DNA from: Candidatus Methylomirabilis sp.
GTDB lineage: Bacteria > Methylomirabilota > Methylomirabilia > Methylomirabilales > Methylomirabilaceae
Assembly (NCBI RefSeq): GCF_028716865.1
Contig: NZ_JAQUOY010000016.1
Coordinates: 1-64,000, forward strand
DNA: 64,000 bases
Reading direction: 5' to 3'
Positions 9,061 to 17,411 of the stretch are shown piece after piece. The notes under the pieces were generated by a model. The model saw nothing but the letters and a program-made list of their open reading frames with translations, was not told the origin of the DNA and made no database searches. The position numbers and the translations under genes are program-made. Numbering within the stretch: the first letter of the stretch is position 1; each line of letters opens with the position of its first letter.

Positions 9061-9429
9061 ATGATGAGAGGGAGCTATCAACTTATCCTGCATCTGCCCA
9101 AGGCGACGGTACTCCAGGTGGGGAGGCGGGGGACGTTCCTTTTTCCGGCAGGACTATATGTCTATACGGGCAGCGCGCTGAATGGCGTGGAAGGGCGCCT
9201 GAACAGACACCGACGACAGAACAAGACACTGCATTGGCATATTGATTACCTTTTGTGCCACGCACGGATCATCAGCATCAGAGTGTTTCCCACGCCGCGG
9301 AAAGTCGAATGTGCGCTGAATCGAGAGGTACTCAAACAACCGAGGGCGCAAGTGATCGCCAAAGGCTTTGGGTCCAGCGACTGCCGATGCGCGTCGCATC
9401 TGGTGTTCCTTGGGCAGTTACGAACGTGA
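9061..9429 (+). CDS. DUF123 / GIY-YIG-like nuclease domain protein
   Basis: The protein has 122 residues. The N-terminal part reads GSYQLILHLPKATVLQVGR, followed by GLYVYTGSALNGVEGRLNRHRR, a GIY-YIG-like core. HWHIDYLL and a C-terminal SSDCRCASHLVFLG complete the pattern of the DUF123 family. Relatives occur alone or fused to endonuclease III, and a DNA-repair role is assumed but not established. The start is the first of two adjacent ATG codons, with GAGG about nine bases upstream. It stands alone between two leftward operons. Confidence 0.8.
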   Translation: MMRGSYQLILHLPKATVLQVGRRGTFLFPAGLYVYTGSALNGVEGRLNRHRRQNKTLHWHIDYLLCHARIISIRVFPTPRKVECALNREVLKQPRAQVIAKGFGSSDCRCASHLVFLGQLRT

Positions 9430-9477
9430 AGCCTGATCGCGGTTACACCGAAAGCAGGGCATGGTAACGTGGTGGGA

Positions 9478-9673
9478 TTACAGGTGCTGTTCGAGTTGAG
9501 AATAGAGCCAATCAATCTCGGCATGTGCACACTCAAGACTGACCGAGCATTACATCAAGTGCCGCTTCCAGGTGATTAAAGTCGATTACCTGATGCGCAT
9601 GCGTTGCCCCTGGATCCTCGTTGTTGATCTCACTTCGGGTCAAATAGACGAACAGCAGTAGAGAAAAGGAACT
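9478..9673 (-). pseudogene. decayed gene fragment with one frameshift, family unknown
   Basis: A minus-strand frame open from 9673 reads LLFVYLTRSEINNEDPG, then HQVIDFNHLEAALDVMLGQS, and stops. Skipping one T restores a second frame, ECAHAEIDWLYSQLEQHL, ending at TAA 9478-9480. The two parts together look like the C-terminus of a real protein with a one-base insertion. I cannot name the family. GGAACT/AGTTCC arms at 9668-9673 and 9683-9688 form a small dyad just upstream. The rest of 9430-9760 shows nothing. Confidence 0.3.
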
Positions 9674-9760
9674 CTACAAAAAAGTTCCGAGTCTTTGCCT
9701 AACGAACACTGATTAAAGAGGGACGGCCAGTGCTTGAAAAGGCTGCTGGCTCGGTGAGGA

Positions 9761-10906
9761 TTACCGGTGCCGCTTATTCCCTTTTCGTTCGAGGATGGTC
9801 ACGATCACAACGATGATGGCGGCCTGCACGATCAGGACAAGCGCATCTACCGTGCGGGCATTGCGCAACGCGATGGCCGAAAGCCCCAGGCAGATGCTCA
9901 GCAGGTAGATGAACAGGACACTTTGTCGCGGGCTATGTAGCAGCGCGGCAATACGGTGGTGCAGGTGATCCTGGCCCACATACTCCAGCCAACCCTTGAA
10001 GTCTTTCACCTGCCCCGACGTGATCCGGTCCACTGTCAGGTGGATCATGTCGAAGATCAGGACGCCAAAGATGAGGATCGGCGCGGCAATGTCGATAATC
10101 GAGTTCTCCGCCCAGTTGCCCTTGACGGCTAGGCTGGCCAATGTGAACCCGAGGAAGGTGCTGCCGGCGTCTCCAAGGAAGATGCTCGCGGGCGCCTTTC
10201 GACGAAAGTTGTACGGGAGAAAGCCCAGGCAGCTCCCGACCATCGCCGCGGACAACCACCCCATGAGGGGCTGGTTGGTCTGGAAAGCGACGATCCCCAT
10301 GAAACCGGCGGTGATGACGCTAAGACCGGCCGCCAACCCGTCCATCCCATCCAGGAAGTTCAGCGCATTGGTAATCCCCGTCACCCAGAGAACCGTCAAG
10401 AAGAGGTTGCCAACCCAGCCCCACCACACAGGCGGGAAGAGGGTCAGTTGCACGCCGGCGAGCATAACGATGACGGTTGCCAGGAGCTGGCAGAAGAGCT
10501 TGAGTCGAGCCGACAGGGTGAAGGTATCGTCGAGCAGTCCCGTCAGGGTCATGAGAGCCGCGCCGAGCAGGATGAACCCCATCTCTCGGTCCAGGATGGA
10601 ATTGACTAGGATTCCGCCAGTGAAGGCAATGAAGATCGGGATGCCGCCCAACAAGGGCGTCGGGTCTGTATGGATCTTCCGATTGGACGGGTAGTCGAGG
10701 ATCTTCAGCCGAAACGCAACCATCCTGGCAAACGGCAGGAGCAGGTAGCTGACGCAGAAAGAAAACGACAAAATGTAGAACCAACGGCGTCCATAGTGGC
10801 TGAACCACGTGGACCGCACTGATGGCAACAGCAGGAGAGCCATGAGACCGGCGGATGCAAACCACCAGAGGTCGAGCGTTACGTTCTTGGAGGAGGGGGT
10901 CGTCAT
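9761..10906 (-). CDS. WecA/MraY-family undecaprenyl-phosphate sugar-1-phosphate transferase
   Basis: This 381-residue polytopic membrane protein is of the glycosyltransferase-4 (MraY/WecA) type. Recognisable loops are DYPSNRKIHTDPTPLLGG, the Mg-binding GLLDDTFTLSARLKL, and NALNFLDGMDGLAAG with the conserved Asn and two Asp. A further loop is FRRKAPASIFLGDAGSTFLGF. The enzyme would transfer a sugar-1-phosphate from UDP-sugar to undecaprenyl phosphate, so it can start repeat-unit assembly. ATG 10906 lies one base after the upstream stop with AAGAGA before it. An in-frame start at 11005 would overlap the aminotransferase gene by about 100 bases. Confidence 0.9.
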   Translation of the reverse strand: MTTPSSKNVTLDLWWFASAGLMALLLLPSVRSTWFSHYGRRWFYILSFSFCVSYLLLPFARMVAFRLKILDYPSNRKIHTDPTPLLGGIPIFIAFTGGILVNSILDREMGFILLGAALMTLTGLLDDTFTLSARLKLFCQLLATVIVMLAGVQLTLFPPVWWGWVGNLFLTVLWVTGITNALNFLDGMDGLAAGLSVITAGFMGIVAFQTNQPLMGWLSAAMVGSCLGFLPYNFRRKAPASIFLGDAGSTFLGFTLASLAVKGNWAENSIIDIAAPILIFGVLIFDMIHLTVDRITSGQVKDFKGWLEYVGQDHLHHRIAALLHSPRQSVLFIYLLSICLGLSAIALRNARTVDALVLIVQAAIIVVIVTILERKGNKRHR

Positions 10907-10907
10907 G

Positions 10908-12005
10908 CTATCTCTTCGACGCGATGCGTTGTCTGCTACGGTCGCCTGCCTGCCCAGAAAAGATCGCGCGGACTGCCCTGATGACCCGAACGATGTCGTT
11001 CCCAAGCGTGGGGTAGATCGGTAATGAGAGAGCCGTTCGCCAGACCTCCTCCGTGCCTGGGAAGCCTGTCAAGTTGAGATACCGGTGGAGTGGACGGAAG
11101 ATCGGTCGTCGCGCCGTCACCCCTGTCTGCGCCAGCCGCGTCAGTATGCTTTTCAGCCCGCCCGTGGCTCGTACGACATATCGGTAAAAAATGTGGTCCC
11201 GATCCTCCGGGACGAAGGGCATGATCAAGGGCAGGTCTTGCAGGCGCCTGTGATAGCGTGCCGCGAGCGCCCGCCGCTTGGCCAGGAAGTCGGGAAGCTT
11301 CTGAAGCTGACTCAAGCCGAGGGCGGCCTGAAAATCCGTCAGTTTGTAGTTGAACCGGGTCCGCAAGGTCCGGCGCTCGTCGTAGTCACGGAGGTCGCGA
11401 GCGCGGTGAAGGAGGTCGGCATCGCGGGACAGCAACATCCCGCCCTCGCCGGTTGTGATGACCTTGGTGGCATAAAATGAGCAGATGCCGAGCGTGCCGA
11501 TTCCGCCCACCGGTCTGCCCTGGTAGGTGGCGCCCAGAGCCTGAGCGCAGTCCTCGATGATCGGAACTCCCAGGCTCAACAGCGCGGCCAGGTCGGCCGG
11601 AAGACCGAACAGGTGCGGGGCGAGAATCGCCTTGGTGCGGCGCGTGAGGGTCCGCTTGACATGGATCGGGTCCAAATTGTACGTGTGGGGATCGCAATCC
11701 ACGAGCAGGGGCGTGGCGCCCGCGTGTTGGATCGCGTGGAGCGGCCCGGCGCATACGTAGCTCGGCAGGATCACGTCATCCCCCGGACCGATCCCGAGCG
11801 CCACCAGCGCCAGATGAAGCGCGGCGGTGCCGGAGCTGGTCGCCACAGCGCCCGCGACGCCTGTCAGGCCGGCCAATCGGGCCTCGAATTCCGCCACGTA
11901 GGGACCTTGCGCCAGTTGAGAAGAGGTGAGAGCGGTCGAGACGGCGCGTCGATCCTCGGGCCCCAAGGTCGGTCGAGAATGAGGGATGACGGATACCGCG
12001 CTCAC
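10908..12005 (-). CDS. DegT/DnrJ/EryC1/StrS-type sugar aminotransferase
   Basis: The protein has 365 residues. PLP-enzyme hallmarks are ATSSGTAALHLALVALGIGPGDDVILPSY, the Asp site VPIIEDCAQALGATYQGRPVGG, and the Schiff-base lysine in CSFYATKVITTGEGGML. Such enzymes put an amino group on a nucleotide-linked keto sugar using glutamate. It starts at GTG 12005, overlapping the PIG-L gene stop by 4 bases. The neighbouring deacetylase and WbqC-like genes suggest joint processing of an N-acyl amino sugar; that link is inference. Confidence 0.9.
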   Translation of the reverse strand: MSAVSVIPHSRPTLGPEDRRAVSTALTSSQLAQGPYVAEFEARLAGLTGVAGAVATSSGTAALHLALVALGIGPGDDVILPSYVCAGPLHAIQHAGATPLLVDCDPHTYNLDPIHVKRTLTRRTKAILAPHLFGLPADLAALLSLGVPIIEDCAQALGATYQGRPVGGIGTLGICSFYATKVITTGEGGMLLSRDADLLHRARDLRDYDERRTLRTRFNYKLTDFQAALGLSQLQKLPDFLAKRRALAARYHRRLQDLPLIMPFVPEDRDHIFYRYVVRATGGLKSILTRLAQTGVTARRPIFRPLHRYLNLTGFPGTEEVWRTALSLPIYPTLGNDIVRVIRAVRAIFSGQAGDRSRQRIASKR

Positions 12006-12631
12006 ACGAAGTTCTCTGCCACGTTAATGAAAAGGCGGAGGGGGACGAACCCCTCGGCGTTTTTCACCCGTCCTTGGATCCCCCGAAAGTGGGCGGAGGC
12101 CCTGACGATCTCTAGAATCGAAAGATCCTCGATATTGGTTTTCATCACCTGGGAGGCGTGGGCCTTCAGGCTGGCAAGCTTTTTCTCAAGATAGCGATCG
12201 ATGTCGATGAAGACGGACGGTGAGAAATTCTGGGTCGTGGGTCCCTCGTAGAACAAGACATTTCGACTGTACCGGCTGGCGGAGACGGTGCAACTCGCAA
12301 GGTGGCGGTGATCCTGGTGGGTGTCGTCATGGTAGTGGACAAAGACGAGGTCGGCGCGCACCTTTTTCACCGCCCCTTCAATTTCTTGGATCAGTGCTTG
12401 GCTGAGCGGAAGCTCCGTGTCCCGATAGGCTCCCCAGAAGACCTCTTTGGCGTGGAGGCGCTTGGCCGCCTGTTTCTGCTCCCGCCTCCGCATAGCCGGA
12501 CTCCCGCCGCTGCTCCCATCCGTCAGCACGAGGAGGTAGATGCTGTGGCCCGCCGTGGCATACTTGATCAAACTGCCTCCGCAGCCGAACTCGATGTCGT
12601 CGGGATGGGCTCCGATCGCCAGGATGTTCAC
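12002..12631 (-). CDS. PIG-L/LmbE-family deacetylase
   Basis: The protein has 209 residues. AIGAHPDDIEFGCGGSL near the N-terminus is the metal-binding AHPDD motif of PIG-L deacetylases. HYHDDTHQDHRHLA supplies the second His/Asp cluster. The family removes N-acetyl groups from amino sugars or related amides with zinc. The start is GTG 12631, overlapping the WbqC-like gene by 4 bases. The downstream aminotransferase and upstream WbqC protein are tightly coupled to it. Confidence 0.9.
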   Translation of the reverse strand: MNILAIGAHPDDIEFGCGGSLIKYATAGHSIYLLVLTDGSSGGSPAMRRREQKQAAKRLHAKEVFWGAYRDTELPLSQALIQEIEGAVKKVRADLVFVHYHDDTHQDHRHLASCTVSASRYSRNVLFYEGPTTQNFSPSVFIDIDRYLEKKLASLKAHASQVMKTNIEDLSILEIVRASAHFRGIQGRVKNAEGFVPLRLFINVAENFV

Positions 12632-13353
12632 GCCTCCTCCTTTCCAGGTGATGGTCCAGTAGGTCTCGTCCCCTTTCTACTGCCGCGTAGTATCTCCAGA
12701 CTTGCCGGCCCGCAATTGAACAGCAGGTCGACAACGGACAGGTTCGGTTCAAATCGCCCGTATAGCTGGGGGTAAATCGGCGACTCGAATGCCTGCTGGA
12801 CCACCTGAATTCCCTCCTGCCGGAACCGATCGAGCCGCATATAGTTCAACCCGCCTGCTCCCGCCAGATACGCATCCGCGCCGGCCCAGCGACAGATCTC
12901 GATGAGTCGCTCCGTCGGTTCCTCGCTGAACTGCCCCTCCGAACTCCGTACCACCTTGACCGTGATCCCTATGGCGGCGGTCAGATATTGGATGAGAACG
13001 ATGCACAGCTCGCAGAGTGACGCCCACCGCTTGGCGTAGATCTCCCGCAGGAACGGCAGGTGGTCGGCGAAATAAGGGGCCTTGCCATAGTGTACCATGA
13101 GCGCCTGCAGATGCTTTCTCGCCCAATCCGCGCGATTGTCGATCTGCACATCGAGAATCGCCTGAGGAAAGCAATGCTGAACCGGTACCGTCAGGTACTG
13201 CCAGTCGCTCGCCGTTTTAATGCGGTTCCGATTCTGCCACTCGTTTTTCTTGAACTGTACCGAGTCCAAGAATACGAAGAGATCGCTTCGGTCCATCTTA
13301 TCGAAATAGCCGAGCCAGGGCAGATACTGCGGTTGGTGAACGGCGACGATCAT
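12628..13353 (-). CDS. WbqC-like family protein
   Basis: The protein has 241 residues from ATG 13353. The opening MIVAVHQPQYLPWLGYFDKM, then FLDSVQFKKNEWQNRNRIKT and AGADAYLAGAGGLNYM, are characteristic of the WbqC-like family. Members sit in O-antigen and exopolysaccharide loci. The biochemical role is not settled; attachment of an acyl or amino-acyl group to an amino sugar has been suggested for some. Upstream in-frame sequence is arginine-rich and overlaps the PHP-like gene, so it was left out. ATGA overlap with that gene. Confidence 0.87.
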   Translation of the reverse strand: MIVAVHQPQYLPWLGYFDKMDRSDLFVFLDSVQFKKNEWQNRNRIKTASDWQYLTVPVQHCFPQAILDVQIDNRADWARKHLQALMVHYGKAPYFADHLPFLREIYAKRWASLCELCIVLIQYLTAAIGITVKVVRSSEGQFSEEPTERLIEICRWAGADAYLAGAGGLNYMRLDRFRQEGIQVVQQAFESPIYPQLYGRFEPNLSVVDLLFNCGPASLEILRGSRKGTRPTGPSPGKEEA

Positions 13354-14843
13354 CGCGCGTCTCCGAGGCGTTGGGCGAAGATCGGGTTGGACGCCAGGAG
13401 GTGAGACGACATGATCTTCAATCGGTAGAAGATCTTGTCGGTTCCGAGAGGTGGAGTCTCTCGGTATATGGTTTGGAACGGCGTCTCGCCTTCGAAATGC
13501 CGGATTAAGGCTCCGGACCGGATCAGATCGATGCGCAACGGACGGCGAGAGCCGTCGCTGGCTTCCACCTTGATGCGCACGAGGAGAGGATCTTGCCCTG
13601 CGATTCGCAACTCTTCCCCGGATATGGCGGCGCGCTTTCCGCCCTCCTGCGAGAGAGAGAAGTCGCGGAGCAGCAGCGTATAGTCGTGCGGCCGTTGCAC
13701 AGCGAACATCCGACCGCGCCGGATCGCCTCCAGGACGCCCTGTCGGCTTCGCTGCCGGACCCACACGAACGTCTGCACATCGGTGAGCCGCTTCTCCGAG
13801 TTGTGATACCCCAACTCGCCGATTCCCCAGACGGGGTGTTCCCGGCGTCCGGCAGCATACTCCAGGAGGATCTGGTCCCATTCTTTCCCCGGATCAATAG
13901 CAGTGATATTCTGCTGATAGACCGCGCCGAATCCAGTGTAGCCCAGCGTCTTGAAAAGATCGTCTGTATACGGATCGGTTTTGATGGTTATGGTTCCCAA
14001 CCTGCCGAAGTCGTGTTGCGAAAAATCCCCTGCCTCCGGATACGACCAGAAGCTAACGGCCCCCTTCAGGTGGGCGTAATCGATCAGTTCCTGATAGTGG
14101 CGAAGGCCGGAGTTGTGGTACTGGTCGAACGGCGAGACGGTGAAAGGCCAATTGTTCGCCAGGAGGAGAAGTCCCAGGCCGATGAGAACCAGACCAGGTC
14201 CCCACGCGGTCCGTCGCTCTGTCAGCGTCATCCCGCCGATGTGATAGCGGCGGACCCGCTTCCGTTTGAGTAACAGGACGCCAAGGACAACCAGAAAGCT
14301 GGGCGAGAGCAACAGCAGGCTCTCCCACCCGTACCGACCGGCGGCCCCATTGCCGATCACCGGCAGCGCCCTGTAATCCTCCGGCCGCTCCAGTCCCACC
14401 ACCAGGATGTTTTTCTGGCCGTTGTGCATCGTCAGGTCCTTCGTCAAGGCGGAGCCGGTCCATAGATAGTGAGGAGCGACCTCGACGCCCGGGATCAGGA
14501 CGACCTCCGGATGCCGGAGCGCTGTCTGTCGCACGAGGTCCAGGTACTGATCGATGCCGTAGGTCAGGACTGATGGGTATTCTATCTGCCTCCGGACGAG
14601 GTTTCTCAAGGGGAAGAGCCCGTATTCGAATCGCAGCAGGAAATTCTCGGTCAACAGGATTGCGCCGACGCCTTCGCGCGCAGCCTGCTCGACGAGTACA
14701 TCGAGCGAGTTTTCCCCGGAGCTGACCCTACTGTGGAGGTGGATGATCGTGGGCAGGAGCTCAAGCGTCTCCTCGGCCCGCACAGGGGCGGCCAGGCAGA
14801 GGATGGCCGCTATGGAGAGCCAACTTCCCGCCTTGCTACGCAC
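13350..14843 (-). CDS. PHP-like membrane protein of a polysaccharide locus
   Basis: The protein has 497 residues from GTG 14843, chosen because AAAGGG lies seven bases upstream and the frame overlaps the previous gene by only 8 bases. A signal peptide (WLSIAAILCLAAPVRA) precedes a PHP-phosphoesterase-like start, PTIIHLHSRVSSGENSLDVLVEQAAREGVGAILLTEN, so the domain should face the periplasm. Two hydrophobic segments follow around residues 175-240. Then come YAHLKGAVSFWSYPEAG, VWGIGELGYHNS and a beta-rich C-terminus. The HxH pattern fits metal binding. The substrate is unknown; cleavage or editing of a surface glycan is a guess. Confidence 0.62.
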   Translation of the reverse strand: MRSKAGSWLSIAAILCLAAPVRAEETLELLPTIIHLHSRVSSGENSLDVLVEQAAREGVGAILLTENFLLRFEYGLFPLRNLVRRQIEYPSVLTYGIDQYLDLVRQTALRHPEVVLIPGVEVAPHYLWTGSALTKDLTMHNGQKNILVVGLERPEDYRALPVIGNGAAGRYGWESLLLLSPSFLVVLGVLLLKRKRVRRYHIGGMTLTERRTAWGPGLVLIGLGLLLLANNWPFTVSPFDQYHNSGLRHYQELIDYAHLKGAVSFWSYPEAGDFSQHDFGRLGTITIKTDPYTDDLFKTLGYTGFGAVYQQNITAIDPGKEWDQILLEYAAGRREHPVWGIGELGYHNSEKRLTDVQTFVWVRQRSRQGVLEAIRRGRMFAVQRPHDYTLLLRDFSLSQEGGKRAAISGEELRIAGQDPLLVRIKVEASDGSRRPLRIDLIRSGALIRHFEGETPFQTIYRETPPLGTDKIFYRLKIMSSHLLASNPIFAQRLGDAR

Positions 14844-15978
14844 TCGCCAACCCTTTCTGTGCCAGCAGCGTGTCATACAGCGATTCGATGTCGGCGACCA
14901 TCTTGTCCGCGCTATAGGCGGAAGCCCTCCGCCTCCCCGCCTCCCCTATTTTCCCGGCCAACGCTCTATCGGTTAGGAGCCGCTCGATAGCAGCAGCCAG
15001 CTCGATAGGATCGTCAGGGGCAACCAGCAACCCTGTGTCCCCCTCTCCGAGGACCTCAGGGATGCCGCCCACCCGTGTCGCGACGATCGGTGTGCCCATC
15101 GCCATGGCTTGCACGAGGACCCGACCCATCCCCTCGTTGCGGGAGGGCAGGACGAAGAGATCGAGCGCTGAAAGCACGTGCGGCAGCTCTTGTTGCCAGC
15201 CGGGGAAGAAGACTCGATCGTCAACTTGCAACTCTGCAGCCAGGCGTTTGAGATGGGGCGCCTCCTCGCCCTCTCCGGCCAGGAGAAACTGGACCTTCGG
15301 CTGGCGCGTCCGGAGGAGACCGGCCGCCCGCAAGAGGATGTCGTACCCCTTGACCGGCTCGAATCGTCCTACGCTTCCCACCACCAGACAGTCCGGCGAA
15401 AGACCGAATCGCTTGCGCGCCGCAGCAGGATCAGGGGGCAGTTCCGTATACGGCGCAAGATTCACTCCGCTGTGGATACTGATGAACTTTTCACGGGGCG
15501 CAATACGCCGTTCTACATGCTCTCTAATGCCCGCTTCGGTCAGCGTGATGATCTTGTCGGTGATACGAGCGGTGAGCCGCTCCAGAATAATAAACAGATA
15601 CGTGGGGACTCGCTCATAGTAGCCATAAAACACATGGCCGTGAGGGGTGTGGACGATAATTGGGACACCCGCCAGTCGAGCCGCCCACCGGCCCAGGATA
15701 CCGGCCTTCGATGAATGGGTGTGCACGATCGTGTATCGTCCCTGACGGATCTTGGCGTACATCTCCGCAAAGGCCAGGAGATCATGAAGCGGACGGATCT
15801 TGCGGCCCAGGTGCGGGATGAGGATGGCGGCGGCCCCCTCGCTCGAAGGTCCAGCCATCAGGGAGGGTCGATACCGTTGCCGGTCGAGTTGCGCCACCGT
15901 GATCAGCGTATTCTCCGATGAGCCACCCCGATCAAGACGTGTAATGATGTGTAAGACATTGAGAGGAACTCGACTCAC
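14836..15978 (-). CDS. glycosyltransferase family 4 protein
   Basis: This 380-residue GT-B enzyme has an N-terminal acceptor domain starting VLHIITRLDRGGSSENT. The donor domain holds LVVGSVGRFEPVKGYDILLRA, FPGWQQELPHVLSALDLFVLPS and RNEGMGRVLVQAMAMGTPIVA. The second Glu of the usual EX7E motif is Gln here (EGMGRVLVQAM). It probably adds one sugar to the lipid-linked repeat unit at the cytoplasmic face. Start GTG 15978. Confidence 0.9.
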   Translation of the reverse strand: MSRVPLNVLHIITRLDRGGSSENTLITVAQLDRQRYRPSLMAGPSSEGAAAILIPHLGRKIRPLHDLLAFAEMYAKIRQGRYTIVHTHSSKAGILGRWAARLAGVPIIVHTPHGHVFYGYYERVPTYLFIILERLTARITDKIITLTEAGIREHVERRIAPREKFISIHSGVNLAPYTELPPDPAAARKRFGLSPDCLVVGSVGRFEPVKGYDILLRAAGLLRTRQPKVQFLLAGEGEEAPHLKRLAAELQVDDRVFFPGWQQELPHVLSALDLFVLPSRNEGMGRVLVQAMAMGTPIVATRVGGIPEVLGEGDTGLLVAPDDPIELAAAIERLLTDRALAGKIGEAGRRRASAYSADKMVADIESLYDTLLAQKGLASA

Positions 15979-16118
15979 CTTTTCTCTGGCCGGTTTACCA
16001 GTTCGAGCAGGAGTAACGACATGACGTAAAGCTGGAGAACGGCCGCAAGCCCTAGGAAGGCCCGGGCTTCAAGCCCGACACTCCCCCTCTCCTCTTTTGC
16101 CCCAAGGTGTCTTCTACG
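15975..16118 (-). pseudogene. possible C-terminal remnant of a membrane protein, or a short leader peptide
   Basis: A minus-strand frame open from 16118 ends in LGLAAVLQLYVMSLLLLELVNRPEKR, with a TGA that overlaps the GTG start of the glycosyltransferase gene. It looks like the last helix and basic tail of a lost membrane protein. If translated from ATG 16022 it would be a 15-residue peptide coupled to the next gene. No other start lies in frame. Confidence 0.3.
16063..16077. repeat. short perfect palindrome CGGGCTT-C-AAGCCCG
   Basis: Arms of 7 bases with a 1-base centre lie in the gap after the second aminotransferase gene. There is no T-run, so a terminator is uncertain; it may be a dispersed repeat or a processing site. 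Confidence 0.4.
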
Positions 16119-16153
16119 CTAAATCAGGTGCCCCCTTGTTTTTAAAGAGTTGA

Positions 16154-17281
16154 TCAGGAAGATCGCTCCCGGTAGAACGCGTGGAAGGCATCCACCACAT
16201 ATTCCTGCATCGGTTGCATCAGTTCTGGATAGATCGGCAGGGCCAGTGCCTCTTTGGCAGCCTGTTCGGACGCCGGCATGTCCCCCTCCTTGTATCCAAG
16301 AGACTCGAAGCAGGCCTGAAGATGAAGCGGCAAAGGGTAGTAGATATCGTGGCCGATCCCTCGGGACTCCAGGAATTGGCTCAGCTTATCTCGCCTTGGG
16401 GCTCGAATAACATATTGATTGAAAACGTGCCGTTCATTTTTGGGAAGCTCCGGAAGCTGGATCCGGCGATCGAGGTCCCTTGCACGGAAGAGGGCATCGT
16501 ACCGCGCTGCATTGGTGATCCGCTGCTCCGTCCATCGGTCGAGGTGCTGGAGTTTGACGGTCAGGGTAGCCGCCTGCAGTTCGTCAAGGCGGAAATTGCC
16601 GCCAATGAGGGAGTGGTGGTATTTGGTTGACGACCCGTGGTTCCGCAAGGCGATGAGTGTAGAGGCCAAGGAGGAGTCGCTGGTGATGACCATTCCGCCG
16701 TCGCCGAATCCACCCAGATTTTTTGTGGGATAAAACGAGAAGCAGCCCAAGACACCCATGTGCCCGGCCCTTCGGCCAAGTCCGTCCTCTGCCCCAAGGG
16801 CCTGGGCAGCGTCCTCTATCACGGCGATCTGATGTTCCGCAGCGAGCCTCAGAATCGGCTCCATCTCGGCACAGCGACCGAACAGGTGGACCGGGAGGAT
16901 CGCGCGGGTCCGCTCTGTGATCCGGTCGGCGATCAGCTTCGGGTCGATGGTGAAGCAGGCCGGGTCGATGTCCACGAATACCGGCTTGGCCCCCGATCTG
17001 GCGATGGAGCCTGCCGTCGCGATGAAGGTGTACGGGGTCGTGATTACCTCGTCTCCTGGACCGATGCCGAGAGCCATGAGCGCCAGCAGGAGGGCATCAG
17101 TGCCGGAGGAAACGCCTACCGCGTAGCGAGCGCCACAATACCGCGCGATTTCATCCTCCAGCCTCCGAACCTTGGGCCCAAGGATGAACTGCTGATTGTC
17201 GCAGACCTCGTCGATCGCGCGTCTGATCTCGCTCTTGATGGCGGCGTACTGAACTTTAAGATCCAGAAATGGAACTTGCAT
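16154..17281 (-). CDS. DegT/DnrJ/EryC1/StrS-type sugar aminotransferase (second copy)
   Basis: The protein has 375 residues and starts MQVPFLDLKVQYAAIKSEI, the common opening of this family. GVSSGTDALLLALMALGIGPGDEV, IAVIEDAAQALGAEDG and the lysine site CFSFYPTKNLGGFGDGGM mark the PLP pocket. It is well diverged from the copy at 10908, so it likely acts on another nucleotide sugar. The 130 bases upstream (17282-17411) hold an AGAGGG-T-CCCTCT palindrome at 17299-17311 but no clear promoter. Confidence 0.91.
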   Translation of the reverse strand: MQVPFLDLKVQYAAIKSEIRRAIDEVCDNQQFILGPKVRRLEDEIARYCGARYAVGVSSGTDALLLALMALGIGPGDEVITTPYTFIATAGSIARSGAKPVFVDIDPACFTIDPKLIADRITERTRAILPVHLFGRCAEMEPILRLAAEHQIAVIEDAAQALGAEDGLGRRAGHMGVLGCFSFYPTKNLGGFGDGGMVITSDSSLASTLIALRNHGSSTKYHHSLIGGNFRLDELQAATLTVKLQHLDRWTEQRITNAARYDALFRARDLDRRIQLPELPKNERHVFNQYVIRAPRRDKLSQFLESRGIGHDIYYPLPLHLQACFESLGYKEGDMPASEQAAKEALALPIYPELMQPMQEYVVDAFHAFYRERSS

Positions 17282-17411
17282 GTATTCGCACCCTTATAAG
17301 AGGGACCCTCTGCTGCTCACTTAACACAAGGTGTTTTCAAAATTCTACGCACGTCGGAGACCGAAGTCTACAGCTTTTTCACGATGCGACCAAGTCAGGT
17401 GAATCTATGGC

